Shown in pieces: positions 1-9,639 of a DNA stretch of 64,000 nucleotides. A program made the position numbers and the translations under genes. Within the stretch, counting starts at the first letter, position 1, and every line of letters begins with the position of its first letter. This DNA is from Capra hircus (lineage: Eukaryota > Chordata > Mammalia > Artiodactyla > Bovidae), in the NCBI RefSeq assembly GCF_001704415.2, contig NC_030817.1, positions 51,817,550 to 51,881,549 on the forward strand, written 5' to 3'. Below the pieces are notes generated by a model. The model was not told where the DNA came from and did not search any database. It saw only the letters and a program-made list of their open reading frames with translations.

Positions 1-27
1 GCCTTCCCGGACCTCGCCGGGCCTCAC

Positions 28-189
28 CTGCTTGAGTCGGGAAACGAGCACGGTCTTGACTCCGGTGATATCCAGGTTTCGCCGTTTCAGCTCGGACTTG
101 AGATCGATGACCCGCAGATCGGTGATCTTTTTACCTTCTGCCTGACCTGAAGCGGCCGAGGCTGCCACAGCACCGGTAGCGGCAGCCAT
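28..189 (-). CDS. SLTM: SLTM coding exon 1 (SAFB-like transcription modulator), partial
   Basis: Read on the minus strand, the ATG at 189-187 opens 54 codons beginning MAAATGAVAASAASGQ and ending VSRLKQ. They stop exactly at a strong splice donor (CAG at 30-28, then GTGAGG), so the exon ends in phase 0. The N-terminus matches what I know of SLTM, a nuclear SAFB-family protein with an N-terminal SAP DNA-binding domain, a central RRM and a long Arg/Glu-rich tail; it is described as a general repressor of transcription. Residues about 22-54 (KKITDLRVIDLKSELKRRN and onward) are the first helix-loop-helix of the SAP domain, which must finish in exon 2 outside the window. The Ala-rich, low-complexity first 16 residues are typical of the family. 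This start is preferred because it lies in a CpG island within a YY1-like context and gives the known N-terminus. A 170-residue minus-strand frame over 87-599 is a shadow in GC-rich DNA. SLTM diverges from RNF111. Confidence 0.95.
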
Positions 190-650
190 TTTAGAAGAGC
201 GGCGCGCTGCCAAGGCAGCGAGTGAACTGCAGGGCGGCGGCAGCGGCTCCAACTTCGACTCAGGCCTCGCCGGCCGCCGGCGCCGCGCAGCGCTGCGCAC
301 AATGAGCCGCAGGCCCCGCCCCCTGTTCGCCACCCCGGCGCAACCTGCAGCCGCCACCAGCACCCGGATGACAGGCGCGCGTGCGCACTAACGGGGTGGA
401 GAAGGGAAGGCGCTCGGCGCGCGCACGGGAGCGGATCGCGGCCACCTGGGCGGTGCGACCCCTTGCTAGGACTGGGAGATCGGGCGCGTTCAACCGCACC
501 AACGTCTGCCGTGCCGCCGTTCCTCCGCCGCTTCGTTACACATTTTCTGGCAACGTCTCGAGTCTTGAGCAATAGCAGTGCGCCGGGCACTCTCGTCATA
601 GATAGTTCGCGCGTTACTCAACCCGAACCAAGGGGCGTGTCCTTGCCCTA
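190..650 (-). promoter_or_regulatory. SLTM 5'UTR and CpG-island promoter
   Basis: The stretch is GC-rich and dense in CpG from the exon up to about 550, falling to ordinary composition after about 650. No TATA box is visible, as is usual for a housekeeping promoter. A GCGCGCGTGCGCA stretch near 377-389 resembles an NRF1 half-palindrome. The start codon region reads AAAATGGCTGCC on the minus strand (about 181-192), which resembles a YY1 site over the initiator ATG. The exact transcription start is not visible; somewhere between about 200 and 450 is inferred. The divergent strand shows no convincing exon. Confidence 0.8.
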
Positions 651-1339
651 AACCTTTTCCAGGGGAATACTTTACCGGCCCTGCTGAATAATCGGAAAAA
701 TGTGGCCACCGTACGCGAAAGAACTAGGTTCCCAGAGTTCCGTTCAAAGGCAGGAAAGGAACTCGAGAGCGGTTAATGTAAAGAATATATGGGGCTGGCC
801 TGTGTAACAAGTCCCACTCTTGGGACGTCTCATGGGAAAACATGCCTTTTTTTTTCCAAGGAGGTTTAGTTTATTCTAGGGCTGCCCATCTCACTGAAAA
901 CACAAAACAAAACAGGACACCTTCCCATCTGCACTAGCCTTAGTTTGTTGTCATCTCCAGAGGTCCTGGCGGCTCAACACAAAGTTGATTACTGAAAAAT
1001 GAATTTGGTTTGTAAGTACTTGTTACCATTCTCATATACCCTGTTCACTGTTTTCTCCCGTCAAATTTGGGCTTCCAGGAACAATGACCATCTTATGAGG
1101 GACTACGCTGTACAAGTAACTTTAGCCAATATGACTAACAAATCAAAAGCATTTATGGATTAAAACTATTCTACAAACTCCATAAACAGAATATGACGCT
1201 TAATTCTTAATTCTTGGCATTTCCTGGTTTTAAAAATTCAAATTGATGAAGTCTGGGTCGCTTTAGATTGCCTTTTCTCATTAGCTAATTAGAGCAAAAA
1301 GAGGAAAACTGGACATTATACAATAATACTTGTCAGGTA
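651..1339. other. Intergenic sequence, nothing recognised
   Basis: Ordinary AT-leaning DNA upstream of SLTM. No long ORF, no young SINE and no tRNA-like block is visible. The first 150 bases may still be promoter flank. Confidence 0.6.
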
Positions 1340-1515
1340 AGTATTTATGGTTTATATGACTTGTAATAACCCCTAATCCTTCTGATCCCTGTGAGGAAAA
1401 TCTCTGTAAGGCTTAGAGAGATTAAGTGGTTTGTACATTTTCACATAGCTGGTATGTGGCTGAACTGGTGCTGAAATCCGGTCTCCTGATTCAAAAATCC
1501 ACCTCTGTCTCTATT
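1340..1515 (-). repeat. MIR SINE fragment
   Basis: The run with aggcttagagagattaagt, then cacatagctggtatgtggc and a gctgaaatccggtctcctga ending follows the antisense MIR core (gaggcacagagaggttaag / cacacagctagtaagtggc). It is old and diverged. Confidence 0.65.
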
Positions 1516-1529
1516 ACAAGTTGACCCAC

Positions 1530-1710
1530 AGTCATAGAATATTAGAATTCAAAGGATCTTTAGGAATCTTTTGGCTCAATCCTCTCTCTCTTTTTAATAG
1601 ATGAAGTTTTTTGGAGTTTAACCTAAGGACCCACAATTAATTACTGACGGAATTGGCTCTAAACCTCAGTTCTCACGCCAGTGTCTTTTCCACTCACCAC
1701 ATTGCTTTCA
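1530..1710 (-). repeat. MIR-like ancient SINE, second copy
   Basis: A stretch beginning tagaatattagaattcaaagg and ending with agtgtcttttccactcaccac has the layout of old mammalian MIR-type repeats (measured-gap start, dinucleotide-poor middle, 'cttttccactataccac' ending). The family is uncertain. It lies directly beside the previous MIR. A run of ten G follows at 1732-1741. Confidence 0.45.
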
Positions 1711-1744
1711 CCTTCTGTGGACACTTGTAAAGGGGGGGGGGTTA

Positions 1745-2254
1745 CATTTGTGGTTGTTCAGTAACTCAGTTGTGTTCCACTCTGGGACCCCATGGACTAT
1801 AGCACACCCAGGCTTCGCTGTCCTTCACTGCCTCCTGGAGTTTGCTCAAGCTCACGTGAGTTGATGACGCCGTCCAACCATCCCATTCTCTGTCACCCTC
1901 TTCTCCTCATGTCCTCAGTCTTTCCCAGCATCAGGGTCTTTTCCAATAAGTCTGCTGTTGGCATCAGGTGGCCAGAGTATTGGAGCTTCACCTTCAGCAT
2001 CCATCCTTCCAATGACTATTCCGTGTTGATTTCCTTTAGGATTGACTGGTTGGATCTCCTTGCAGTCCAAGGGACTCTCAAGAGTCTTCTCCAACACCAC
2101 AGTTCAAAAGCATCAATTCTTCGGTGCTCAGCTTTCTTTATAGTCTAACTCTCACATCTATACATGACCACTGGAAAACCATAGCTTTGACTAGACAGAC
2201 TTTTGTCTGCAAAGTGGTATCTCTGGTTTTTAATATACTCTCTAGGCTATATTA
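1745..2254 (-). mobile_element. BovB LINE, 3' end fragment
   Basis: The antisense BovB 3' end is readable: the gttcagtaactcagttgtg tail region, accccatggactatagcac, and the conserved gactctcaagagtcttctccaacaccacag block. It is 5'-truncated at about 2254. No intact reading frame remains. Confidence 0.9.
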
Positions 2255-2576
2255 ACCCAAGGATTGTGTTATCTGTTGAATAAACGAGTTTTTGTCTTTT
2301 AAAAAATCTGACTGGAGTTATCTTAAAATGGAGACCTGTACTTTCAGATCTGAATCACTGGAGGACACATCACCTGCCAAATTGTCAAGAATGTTTAACT
2401 TCATTATGAGAAAACAATCAGACAAATCTAGCAGTAGAACATTGCACAAAATAACTCATCTGGATTCTCAAAACAGTGCAGTTGTCTGTTGGTATCAGTG
2501 AGGGACTGGCTCCAGGAACTCCTCAGATACTCAGATCTGCGGATGCTCAAATCCTTTATATAAAATGGTATCATGT

Positions 2577-2777
2577 TGGGCTTAGTCATGTCTTACTCTT
2601 TGCGACCCTATGGATCTTGCCTGCCAGGGTCTTCTGTCCATGGGGATTCTCCAGGCAAGAATATTGGAGTGGGTTGCCATTCACTTCTCCAGAGGATCTT
2701 CCCAACCCAGGGATCAAACTCAGGTCTCCCAGATTGCAAGCAGATTCTTTACTGTCTGAGCCACCAGGGAAGCCCAA
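2577..2777 (-). mobile_element. Bov-tA SINE
   Basis: The antisense Bov-tA ends with the tRNA-derived head, complement of gggcttccctggtggctcag (ccaccagggaagccc at 2761-2775). It carries the ttctccaggcaagaatattgg body. It is inserted in the Tigger/MER2-like element. Confidence 0.85.
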
Positions 2778-2880
2778 GCATACTGGAGTGGGTAGCCTAT
2801 CCCTTCACTGCAGGATCTTCCCAACCCAGGAACTGAACCCGTGTTGCCTGCATTTGAAGCGGATTCTTTACCATTTGAAT
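2778..2880 (-). mobile_element. Partial Bov-tA SINE
   Basis: A second antisense unit starts with catactggagtgggtagcc and ends with gcggattctttaccatttga. It lacks the 3' Bov-A part, giving a head-to-tail partial dimer with the preceding copy. Confidence 0.7.
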
Positions 2881-2904
2881 CTGTGTTTGTGTATTTGCGC
2901 TTTC

Positions 2905-3105
2905 TAGGTGATTCAGTGGTAAAGAATCTGCCAATACAGGCAGGAGGAGCCGCAGGAGACGTCAGTTCGATCCCTGGGTAGGGAAGATCCCCCCAAGCAG
3001 GGAATGGCTATCCACCCCAGTATTCTTGCCTGGGAAATCCCATGGAAAGAGGAGCCTGGCAGGCTACAGTCCATGGGGCCACAAAGAGTTGGACTCAACA
3101 CACGC
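2905..3105 (+). mobile_element. Bov-tA SINE
   Basis: A sense copy runs from ttctaggtgattcagtggta to the 3' end caaagagttggactcaacac. It faces the preceding antisense copies, so the cluster is an inverted SINE pair. Confidence 0.8.
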
Positions 3106-3404
3106 ACATTTGCATATAACCTGTGCACATCCTCCTGCAGCTCTTACATCATCTTTAGATTACTTATAATATCTACGACAACGCAAATGATGTATACATG
3201 ATTTTAAATACAATGTGAATGCTATATAAAGAGTTATCAGTACATGTAAAATTCAAGTTTTGCTTTTTGGAAATTTCTGGAGTTTGGGGGGGAATGTTTT
3301 TGATCCAGCATTGGTTGAATCCATGGCTATGGAGGTTCTGACCGTATCGTGAAAGTAAAAATAGTAGGGCACTTCTTGAATAAAGATAGCTAAAGAAATA
3401 TGGT

Positions 3405-3852
3405 AACTAAATTTTATCTATCACTGTTGTTTGGATCCTGGATCAAAGACTGAAAAAGCTGCTAAATGGACAACTGGAAATTTTGGTTTTGTGTTAGATT
3501 GTGTTATGGTATCAATGATAAATATATGGAGTGTTATATCATGGTTACTTTTTAGAATGTCCAAGTTCTTAGGAGATACTTGCTAAAGTTCTTAGAAGTG
3601 GAGTGTAGTTCTGTCTGCAATTTATTTTCAAATGGAAAAGGTGGGCGGGAGCGCAGTGTGAGAGGAAGAGAGAGAACATACAAATAAGTTACGATAACTG
3701 AGGCAAGATGTTAATAATTGGGGAGATGAATGTGACAAAATTAGGCAAAATTAACAATTAGGAAATTTAGATGCAGGGCAGAAGGTTGTTCATTGTATAC
3801 TGTTTATATTTTTTGTAAGTTTGAAGTAATTCAAATTAAGTTGGGGGAAACC
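3405..3852 (+). repeat. Old L1M 3' end
   Basis: The stretch follows the 3'UTR of old mammalian L1 in order: tggatcctggatcaaagac, then gaatgtccaagttcttagg and agatacttgctaaagttctt, then gatgttaataattgggg, and finally gttcattgtatactgtttat and gtaagtttgaagtaattcaa. Confidence 0.65.
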
Positions 3853-3853
3853 C

Positions 3854-4250
3854 ATGTTGTTGTTATTCAGTTGGAAAGTCATGTCCAACTCTTTGTGACC
3901 CCATGGACAGCATGCAGCACACCAGGTTTCCCTGTCCTTCACTGTCTCCAGGAGTTTGCTCAGATTCATGTCCCATTGATTTGGTGATGCTATCTAACCA
4001 TCTCGTCTTCTGTTGCCCCCTTCTCCTCCTTCCCTCAATCTTTCCCAACAGCAGGGTCCTTTTCAATGAGTCCACTCTTCACATTAGGTGGCCACAGTCT
4101 TGGAGCTGCAGCTTCAGCATCACTCCTTCCAATGAATATTAAGGGTTGATTTCCTTTAGGATTGACTGGTTTGATCTCCTTACTGTCCAAGGAGTACCAC
4201 AATTCTCCAGTACCACAATTCGAAAGCATCAATTCTTTGGCACTCAGCCT
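3854..4250 (-). mobile_element. BovB LINE, 3' end fragment
   Basis: Antisense BovB 3' end: gttgttattcagttggaaag, tgtgaccccatggacagcat, and aattcgaaagcatcaattct near 4220. An imperfect duplication of the accacaattc segment lies at about 4196-4222. 5'-truncated. Confidence 0.9.
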
Positions 4251-4456
4251 TTTAAGGCATAATCTTTTATTGATGATGTCTTTTTAAAGACATAATCAAT
4301 CATGAAAACACATCTAAAATTGCAAATGTAGCTAGGGGGATGAAAGAAATATACAGTGTTCTGAGAGCCTATAGTAGGAAAAGCTAACCCTTGTAGGGAA
4401 GATAGAATGATCCTTATATTATGAAAGAGAAAACTGAGGTTCAAAAATGTTGATAA

Positions 4457-4569
4457 GGGACTTCTCTGTTGGTCCAGTTGTTAAAACTCCAGCTTCCAAT
4501 GCACCGGGCCTGAGTTTGATCCCTGGTCAGGGAACTAAGATCCCATGTACTGTGCAGTCAAAAAAAATG
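4457..4569 (+). mobile_element. CHR-type (tRNA-derived) SINE
   Basis: Begins gggacttctctgttggtcca, contains tttgatccctggtcagggaa and ctaagatcccatgtactg, and ends in an A-rich tail at about 4560-4568. This is the short CHR-2-like form found in cetartiodactyls. Confidence 0.8.
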
Positions 4570-4842
4570 TTTTAATTTAAAGAAAAATGTCACTAAGTAG
4601 TCTAAAACATAGAGTTAGTAAAATAGAAAATCTAGGATGATTCCAAACCTATTGCAATTTTTTCTGTAACATCTGTTTTCCATCCAAGTTTATTTGCATT
4701 CCCTGAAAAGAGTGTTTTTTCCTTCCTCCTAATGCTAAGCCCCAATTTATCCTATTCACTGTTTTTTTTTTTTTTTTTGGAGACATCTTACTCTCTGTTT
4801 ACCATCTTCCTGCCCAAAGTCAATTGTTCCTTACTCCTACTT
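4570..4842. other. Unassigned spacer with a 17-base T run
   Basis: No gene is visible. A homopolymer of 17 T lies at 4762-4778. Confidence 0.6.
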
Positions 4843-4855
4843 TCAAGTAGGCCTT

Positions 4856-5064
4856 TGTGATGGTGGTTTAGTTGCTAAGTCACGCCCAAGTCTTCTTGAC
4901 CTCATGGACTGTCTCCTACCAGGCTCCTCTTGCGATTTCCCAGGCCAAGAATACTGGAGTGAGTTGCCATTTCCTTCTCCAGGGCATCTCCCAACCCACG
5001 GATTGAACATGGATCTCCTGCATTGCAGGCAGATTCTTCACAAACTGAGCCACCAGGGAAGCCC
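4856..5064 (-). mobile_element. Bov-tA SINE with 13-base target duplication
   Basis: Antisense Bov-tA ending in the complement of the gggcttccctggtggctcag head. The identical flanks tcaagtaggcctt at 4843-4855 and 5065-5077 fix its boundaries. Confidence 0.9.
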
Positions 5065-5244
5065 TCAAGTAGGCCTTAAAACATTTTGTATCATGAAATA
5101 TCCTTGCTTGACTCCATATTTACTGTTGGCTATAGTTATATCATTGTATCCTTCTAATGGAGCTCTTCAGGTAATGACAGAGGAGGTAAATCAGATGTGT
5201 CCCCTCTGAAAATAATAAAAATGCTTGTTCCATACAAATACGTA

Positions 5245-7255
5245 GTTTCAGTTCAGTTTAGTTGCTCAGTAATGTCCTACTCTTTGCGACCCCATGAATT
5301 GCAGCACACCAGCCCTCCCTGTCCATCACCAACTCCTGGAGTCTACTCAGACTCACATCCATCGAGTCCGTGATGCCATCCAGCCATCTCATCCTCTGTC
5401 GTCCCCTTCTCCTCCTGCCCCCAATCCCTCCCAGCATCAGTCTTTTCCAATGAGTCAACTCTTCGCATGAGGTGGCCAAAATACTGGAGTTTCAGCTTTA
5501 GCATCATTCCTTCCAAAGAAATCCCAGGGCTGATCTCCTTCAGAATAGACTGGTTGGACCTCCTGCAGTCCAAAGGACTCTCAAGAGTCTTCTCCAACAC
5601 CACAGTTCAAAAGCATCAATTCTTCGGCACTCAGCTTTCTTCATAGTCCAACTCTCACATCCATACGTGACTACTGGAAAAACCACAGCCTTGACTAGAC
5701 GGACCTTTGTTGGCAAAGTAATGTCTCTGCTTTTAAACGTGCTGTCTAGGTTGGTCATAACTTTTCTTCCAAGGAGTAAGCATCTTTTAATTTCATGGCT
5801 GCAATCACCATCTGCAGTGATTTTGGAGCCCCCCAAAATAAAGTCTGACACTGTTTCCACTGTTTCCCCACCTATTTCCCATGAAGTGATGCGACCGGAT
5901 GCCGTGATCTTCGTTTTCTGAATGTTGAGCTTTAAGCCAACTTTTTCACTCTCCTCTTTCACTTTCATCAAGAGGCTTTTAGGCTCCTCTTCACTTTCTG
6001 CCATAAGGGTGGTGGTATCTGCATATCTGAGGTTATTGATATTTCTCCCAGCAATCTTGATTCCAGCTTGTGATTCTTCCAGCCCAGCATTTCTCATGAT
6101 GTACTCTGCATATAAGTGAAATAAGCAGGGTGACAATATACAGCCTTGACATACTCCTTTTCCTATTTGGAACCAGTCTGTTGTTCCATGTCCAGTTCTA
6201 ACTGTTGCTTCCTGACCTGCATATAGATTTCTCAGTAAGGCAGGTCAGGTGGTCTGGTATTCCCATCTCTCTCAGAATTTTCCACAGTTTATTGTGATCC
6301 ACACGGTCAAAGGCTTTGGCATAGTCAATAAAGCAGAAATAGATGTTTTTCTGGAACTCTCTTGCTTTTTTGATGATCCAGCGATGTTGGCAAGTTATCT
6401 CTGGTTCCTCTGCTTTTCTAAAACCTGCTTGAACATCAGGGAGTTCACGCTTCACATATTGTTGAAGTCTTGCTTGGAGAATTTTGAGCATTACTTTACT
6501 AGTGTGTGAGATGAGTGCAATTGTGCGATAGTTTGAGCATTCTTTGGCATTGCCTTTCTTTGGGATTGGAATGAAAACTGACCTTTTCCAGTCCTGTGGC
6601 CACTGCTGAGTTTTCCAAACTTGCTGGCATATTGAGTGCAGCACTTTCACAGCATCATCTTTCAGGATTTGAAATAGCTTAACTGGAATTCCATCACCTC
6701 CACTAGCTTTGTTCGTAGTGATGCTTTCTGAGGCCCACTTGACTTCACATTCCAGGATGCTGGCTCTAGGTAAGTGATCACACCATCATGATTGTCTGGG
6801 TCGTGAAGCTCTTTTTTGTACAGTTCTTCTGTGTATTCTTGCCACCTCTTCTTAATATCTTCTGCTTCTGTTAGGTCCATACCATTTCTGTCCTTTATGG
6901 AGCCCATCTTTATATGAAATGTTCCCTTGGTATCTCTGATTTTCTTGAAGAGATCTCTAGTCTTTCCCATTCTGTTGTTTTCCTCTATTTCTTTGCATTG
7001 ATCCCTGAGGAAGGCTTTCTTATCTCTTCTTGCTCATCTTTGGAACTCTGCATTCAGATGCTTATATCTTTCCTTTTCTCCTTTGCTTTTCGCTTCTCTT
7101 CTTTTCACAGCTATTTATAAGCCCTCCTCAGACAGCCGTTTAGCTTTTTTTACATTTTTTTTCAGGGGGATGGTCTTGATCCCTGCCTTCTGTACAATGT
7201 CACGAACCTCGGTCCATCGTTCATCAGGCACTCTGTCTATTAGATCTAGACCCTT
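5245..7255 (-). mobile_element. BovB LINE, 5'-truncated 2-kb copy (inverted partner of 9640-12349)
   Basis: On the minus strand this carries the BovB reverse transcriptase and C-terminal region but no endonuclease. The 5' end (about 7255) starts just inside the linker that follows the endonuclease (GLDLIDRVPDE) and the 3' end lies at about 5245. Fragments of the RT reading frame survive: 6970-6662, 6650-6198 (FIDYAKAFDRVDH, RT motif A) and 6136-5540. The RT motif with the catalytic aspartate pair reads YADT instead of YADD at 6025-6014. A TGA lies at 7036-7034. Several of these lesions are shared with the other large BovB copy. The element is dead. BovB is known for horizontal transfer into ruminants. 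Confidence 0.95.
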
Positions 7256-7274
7256 ACAAAATACAAATAGTTCA

Positions 7275-7300
7275 AACAAAAACAAATGTTTGTTTTTGTT
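7275..7300. repeat. Short perfect inverted repeat (12-base arms)
   Basis: aacaaaaacaaa at 7275-7286 is mirrored by tttgtttttgtt at 7289-7300 with a 2-base loop. It lies 20 bases beyond the 5' junction of the BovB copy. Confidence 0.9.
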
Positions 7301-7319
7301 GCAAACAAATGCATAGTTC

Positions 7320-7830
7320 AAATCTTCTATGTTCTTCTATGTCCTTACTGATGTTCTGTCTGCCTGTTATATTAATTACTGTGAGAGGTGGGTTAAAATT
7401 TTTCCAAGAATGTGGATTTGTTGATTTTCTTTGTAGAGCTGTCAAAGGTTACTTTATATATATTTTTTTCCTTTATATATTTTAAATCTTTGGTTTTGGT
7501 TCATACAGAAGTACAGTTGTTAAATCTCAATCATTGTTAAGTGAGCCTTTTTTCTTCAATGGATTTTTTTTCCCCTTTAATACTGTACTAGCTGTCTCTG
7601 GGGTCGCCCAGAGTCAGACACGACTGAAGCGACTTAGCAGCAGCAGCAGCAGCTGTCTCTTGGCTAGTGTTTGCAAAGCTTTGCCTTCAGCCTTTATTGT
7701 GTGTTTCTTAAATGTGCTTTTCTAACTAACATACAGTTGGCTTTGTTTATTTAATCTAGGCTGACAATCATTTCTTTTACCTGAAATATTTAATACAGTT
7801 ATAGTTAATGTAATCACTCTTAAATTTGGA
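7320..7830 (-). mobile_element. L1 ORF2 fragment, split by a BOV-A2 remnant
   Basis: Antisense L1 text in order: tcttctatgtccttactgat, gatttgttgattttctttg, then after the insertion acatacagttggctttg and ttaatctaggctgacaatc. This matches the usual antisense ORF2 order. It belongs to a different L1 copy from the one at 12470. Confidence 0.6.
7600..7650 (+). mobile_element. BOV-A2 3' remnant, 51 bases, with target duplication
   Basis: Only the last 51 bases of a BOV-A2 (ggggtcgcccagagtcagac to the cagcagcagc tail) are present. They are bracketed by agctgtctct at 7590-7599 and 7651-7660. The TSD shows this is a genuine, extremely 5'-truncated insertion and not erosion. Confidence 0.9.
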
Positions 7831-7870
7831 TGTACGTCAGAGTTCTCCAGAGAAACAGAACTATCATCCA

Positions 7871-7873
<3 letters not shown>

Positions 7874-7909
<36 letters not shown>
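7874..7909. repeat. (TG)18 microsatellite
   Basis: Uninterrupted TG dinucleotide run of 36 bases, likely length-polymorphic. Confidence 0.98.
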
Positions 7910-7910
<1 letters not shown>

Positions 7911-8396
7911 TCTCCTCAGCTTCTTTCTTTTCATGAAATTCACCATGGTAATCATTACAGGTATGTTATTAAGGATGCTGTTTACTCTTTCACAGTGCTC
8001 CTTTAATATTATCTTTTAATAATAATATGTTTCTAGTCTCAACATAAGGAAGATTCCTGATTCTTCTGAGCTATATTACCTTGTTGATACTTGTGAATCT
8101 TGTAGCTGATTGCATTTCCCTATTGCCTTTGGCTGAAAGGAATCTAAAGCTAAATTTGTGGCTCTTGTCTAGAATTTGTCCATATTTTGTGGTATGTATT
8201 TCTGTACCACAACTATCTCTGGGTAAATGTTCCTATCCTCATATATTTTTCATTGGTTCTCTACAGTCTAATTCTATTTAGGTTTCTACCCTGATATTAC
8301 CTGTATTCATGTAAACTCTTGCAAACACTATTAGAGAATAGGACTGGCAATGTTTCAACACATAAGTAAATGTAATAAAATATGGTTCATTTAAAG
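7910..8396. other. Intergenic sequence, nothing recognised
   Basis: No coding potential or young repeat is seen. The text just before the TG run (agttctccagagaaacagaa) is a common old-repeat phrase, but I cannot extend a family match. Confidence 0.5.
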
Positions 8397-8405
8397 TGGC
8401 ACTTA

Positions 8406-8763
8406 GGGCTTCCCTGGTGGCTCAGTGACAATGACTCTGCCTGCAAGTGCAGGAGACACAAGTTCAATCCCCAACCCGGGAAGATCCCACATGTCACGGA
8501 GCAACTAAGCCCCTGTGCTAAAACTATTGAGCACCCTGCCCTGGAGCCCGCGTGCCACAACTGCTGAGTCCATGTGTCGCAGCTGCTGAAGCCTGTGTGC
8601 CCTGGAGCCTGTGCTCCACAACAGGACAGCCACAGTGAGAAGCCTGGGCACCAAAACTGGAGAGTAGGCCCTGCTCACACTATTTAGAGGAAGTCCGTGC
8701 AGCAACGAAGACCCAGGACTGCCAAAAATAAAATGAATAATTATTTTAAAAATATAAATAAAC
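8406..8763 (+). mobile_element. CHR-type SINE, long form
   Basis: Starts gggcttccctggtggctcag and continues with the long CHR body (gaagatcccacatgtcacgg, gcctgtgctccacaacagg, gtgcagcaacgaagaccc). It ends in an A-rich tail. TSD tggcactta at 8397-8405 and 8764-8772. Confidence 0.85.
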
Positions 8764-8772
8764 TGGCACTTA

Positions 8773-9173
8773 TGGCAAAGAATTAGTGTGTATTTCACAT
8801 CGAAAATTCAGTTTCAGAATTTTAGATTGCATCACTGTCTCCTTGTTAAGACAGGTTTTGTTGTGTAAACCAAAGGTGAAGCAGTGGAAAATATTTTTAC
8901 CATGAATCATTTTGTCTTTGTGTACAGCTTAACACTTAATATTGACCATGGTCAAGTAATTTAAACTTTCTCAGCCATAATTATCTCATTTATAATGTGA
9001 ATGAAGTTGACTTAATGATCAGTTTGAGGAGATGGTACCTCTTAGGTGAAAAAACAGAATAGATTATTACTACTAACTAAATTGTTCTGGGATATTGGAA
9101 AGCTATCTGATCTCTGTAGGGTTTACTTGACTCTGGTGGAAAATAAGATGACTGAACTGGATGATCCTTAACA
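8773..9173. other. Intergenic sequence, nothing recognised
   Basis: Unique-looking AT-rich DNA. A gaagttgacttaatgatcag / tctgatctctgtagggttt phrase at 9000-9130 could be an eroded MIR, but the match is too weak to call. Confidence 0.5.
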
Positions 9174-9188
9174 CCCTTTACAACTCTT

Positions 9189-9458
9189 TTTCTTTTTAAG
9201 TTTATTTTTGTGCTGAGTCTTTGTTGCTGCTCGGGCTTTTTCTAGTTTCAGAGAGCAGGGCCCACTCTCTAGTCGCAGTGTGCGGGCTTCTCATTGTGGT
9301 GGTTTTTCTTGTGGAGCTCTGGCTATGTGAACTTCAGTAGTTGCGATGCACAGGCTTAGTTGCCCCACAGCATGTGAGATCCTCCCCAACCAGAGATCAA
9401 ACCGGAGTCCTCGGCATTGCAAGGTGGATTCCCAACCACTGTACCACCAGGAAAGCCC
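9189..9458 (-). mobile_element. CHR-type SINE, long form, antisense
   Basis: Runs from the antisense T-rich tail through gggcttctcattgtggtgg and catgtgagatcctcccca to the complement of the head (ccaccaggaaagccc). TSD ccctttacaactctt at 9174-9188 and ccctttacagctctt at 9459-9473 (one mismatch). Confidence 0.85.
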
Positions 9459-9562
9459 CCCTTTACAGCTCTTAATTGAATTATTCAACAAATATTTATA
9501 CAAAACTGAGTAAAACAAAAGACTTGATCTTTAGAAGGTCACAGTACGGTTAGAGGGTAAAT

Positions 9563-9636
9563 GGATTAATTAAATTATTAAATTTATTAAGTAATGATTT
9601 ATTATTAAATTAATTAAATTATTAAATTAAATTATC
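9563..9636. repeat. AT-only low-complexity tract
   Basis: Imperfect repeats of attaaattaaatt directly before the BovB 5' end; the BovB may have inserted next to it. Confidence 0.9.
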
Positions 9637-9639
9637 CCT

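Larger units (their letters stand above)
2488..3350. repeat. Old Tigger/MER2-like DNA transposon, split by SINEs
   Basis: The left part (2488-2576: ggactggctccaggaactcc, gcggatgctcaaatcc, tatataaaatgg) and right part (about 3104-3350: tttgcatataacctgtgcac, tagattacttataatat, ggttgaatccatgg) are the two halves of a familiar non-autonomous Tigger/MER2-type consensus. About 530 bases of ruminant SINE separate them. The halves resume within a few bases of each other, so this is a clean nested insertion. Confidence 0.6.

Noticed and set aside
87..599. 170-residue minus-strand open frame over the SLTM exon and promoter
   Set aside because: It is in a different frame from SLTM, spans the CpG island, and owes its length to GC-rich DNA lacking stops.
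8406..8480. tRNA-like heads in the SINEs as tRNA genes
   Set aside because: The heads are the tRNA-derived parts of Bov-tA and CHR SINEs, with bodies, tails and TSDs.
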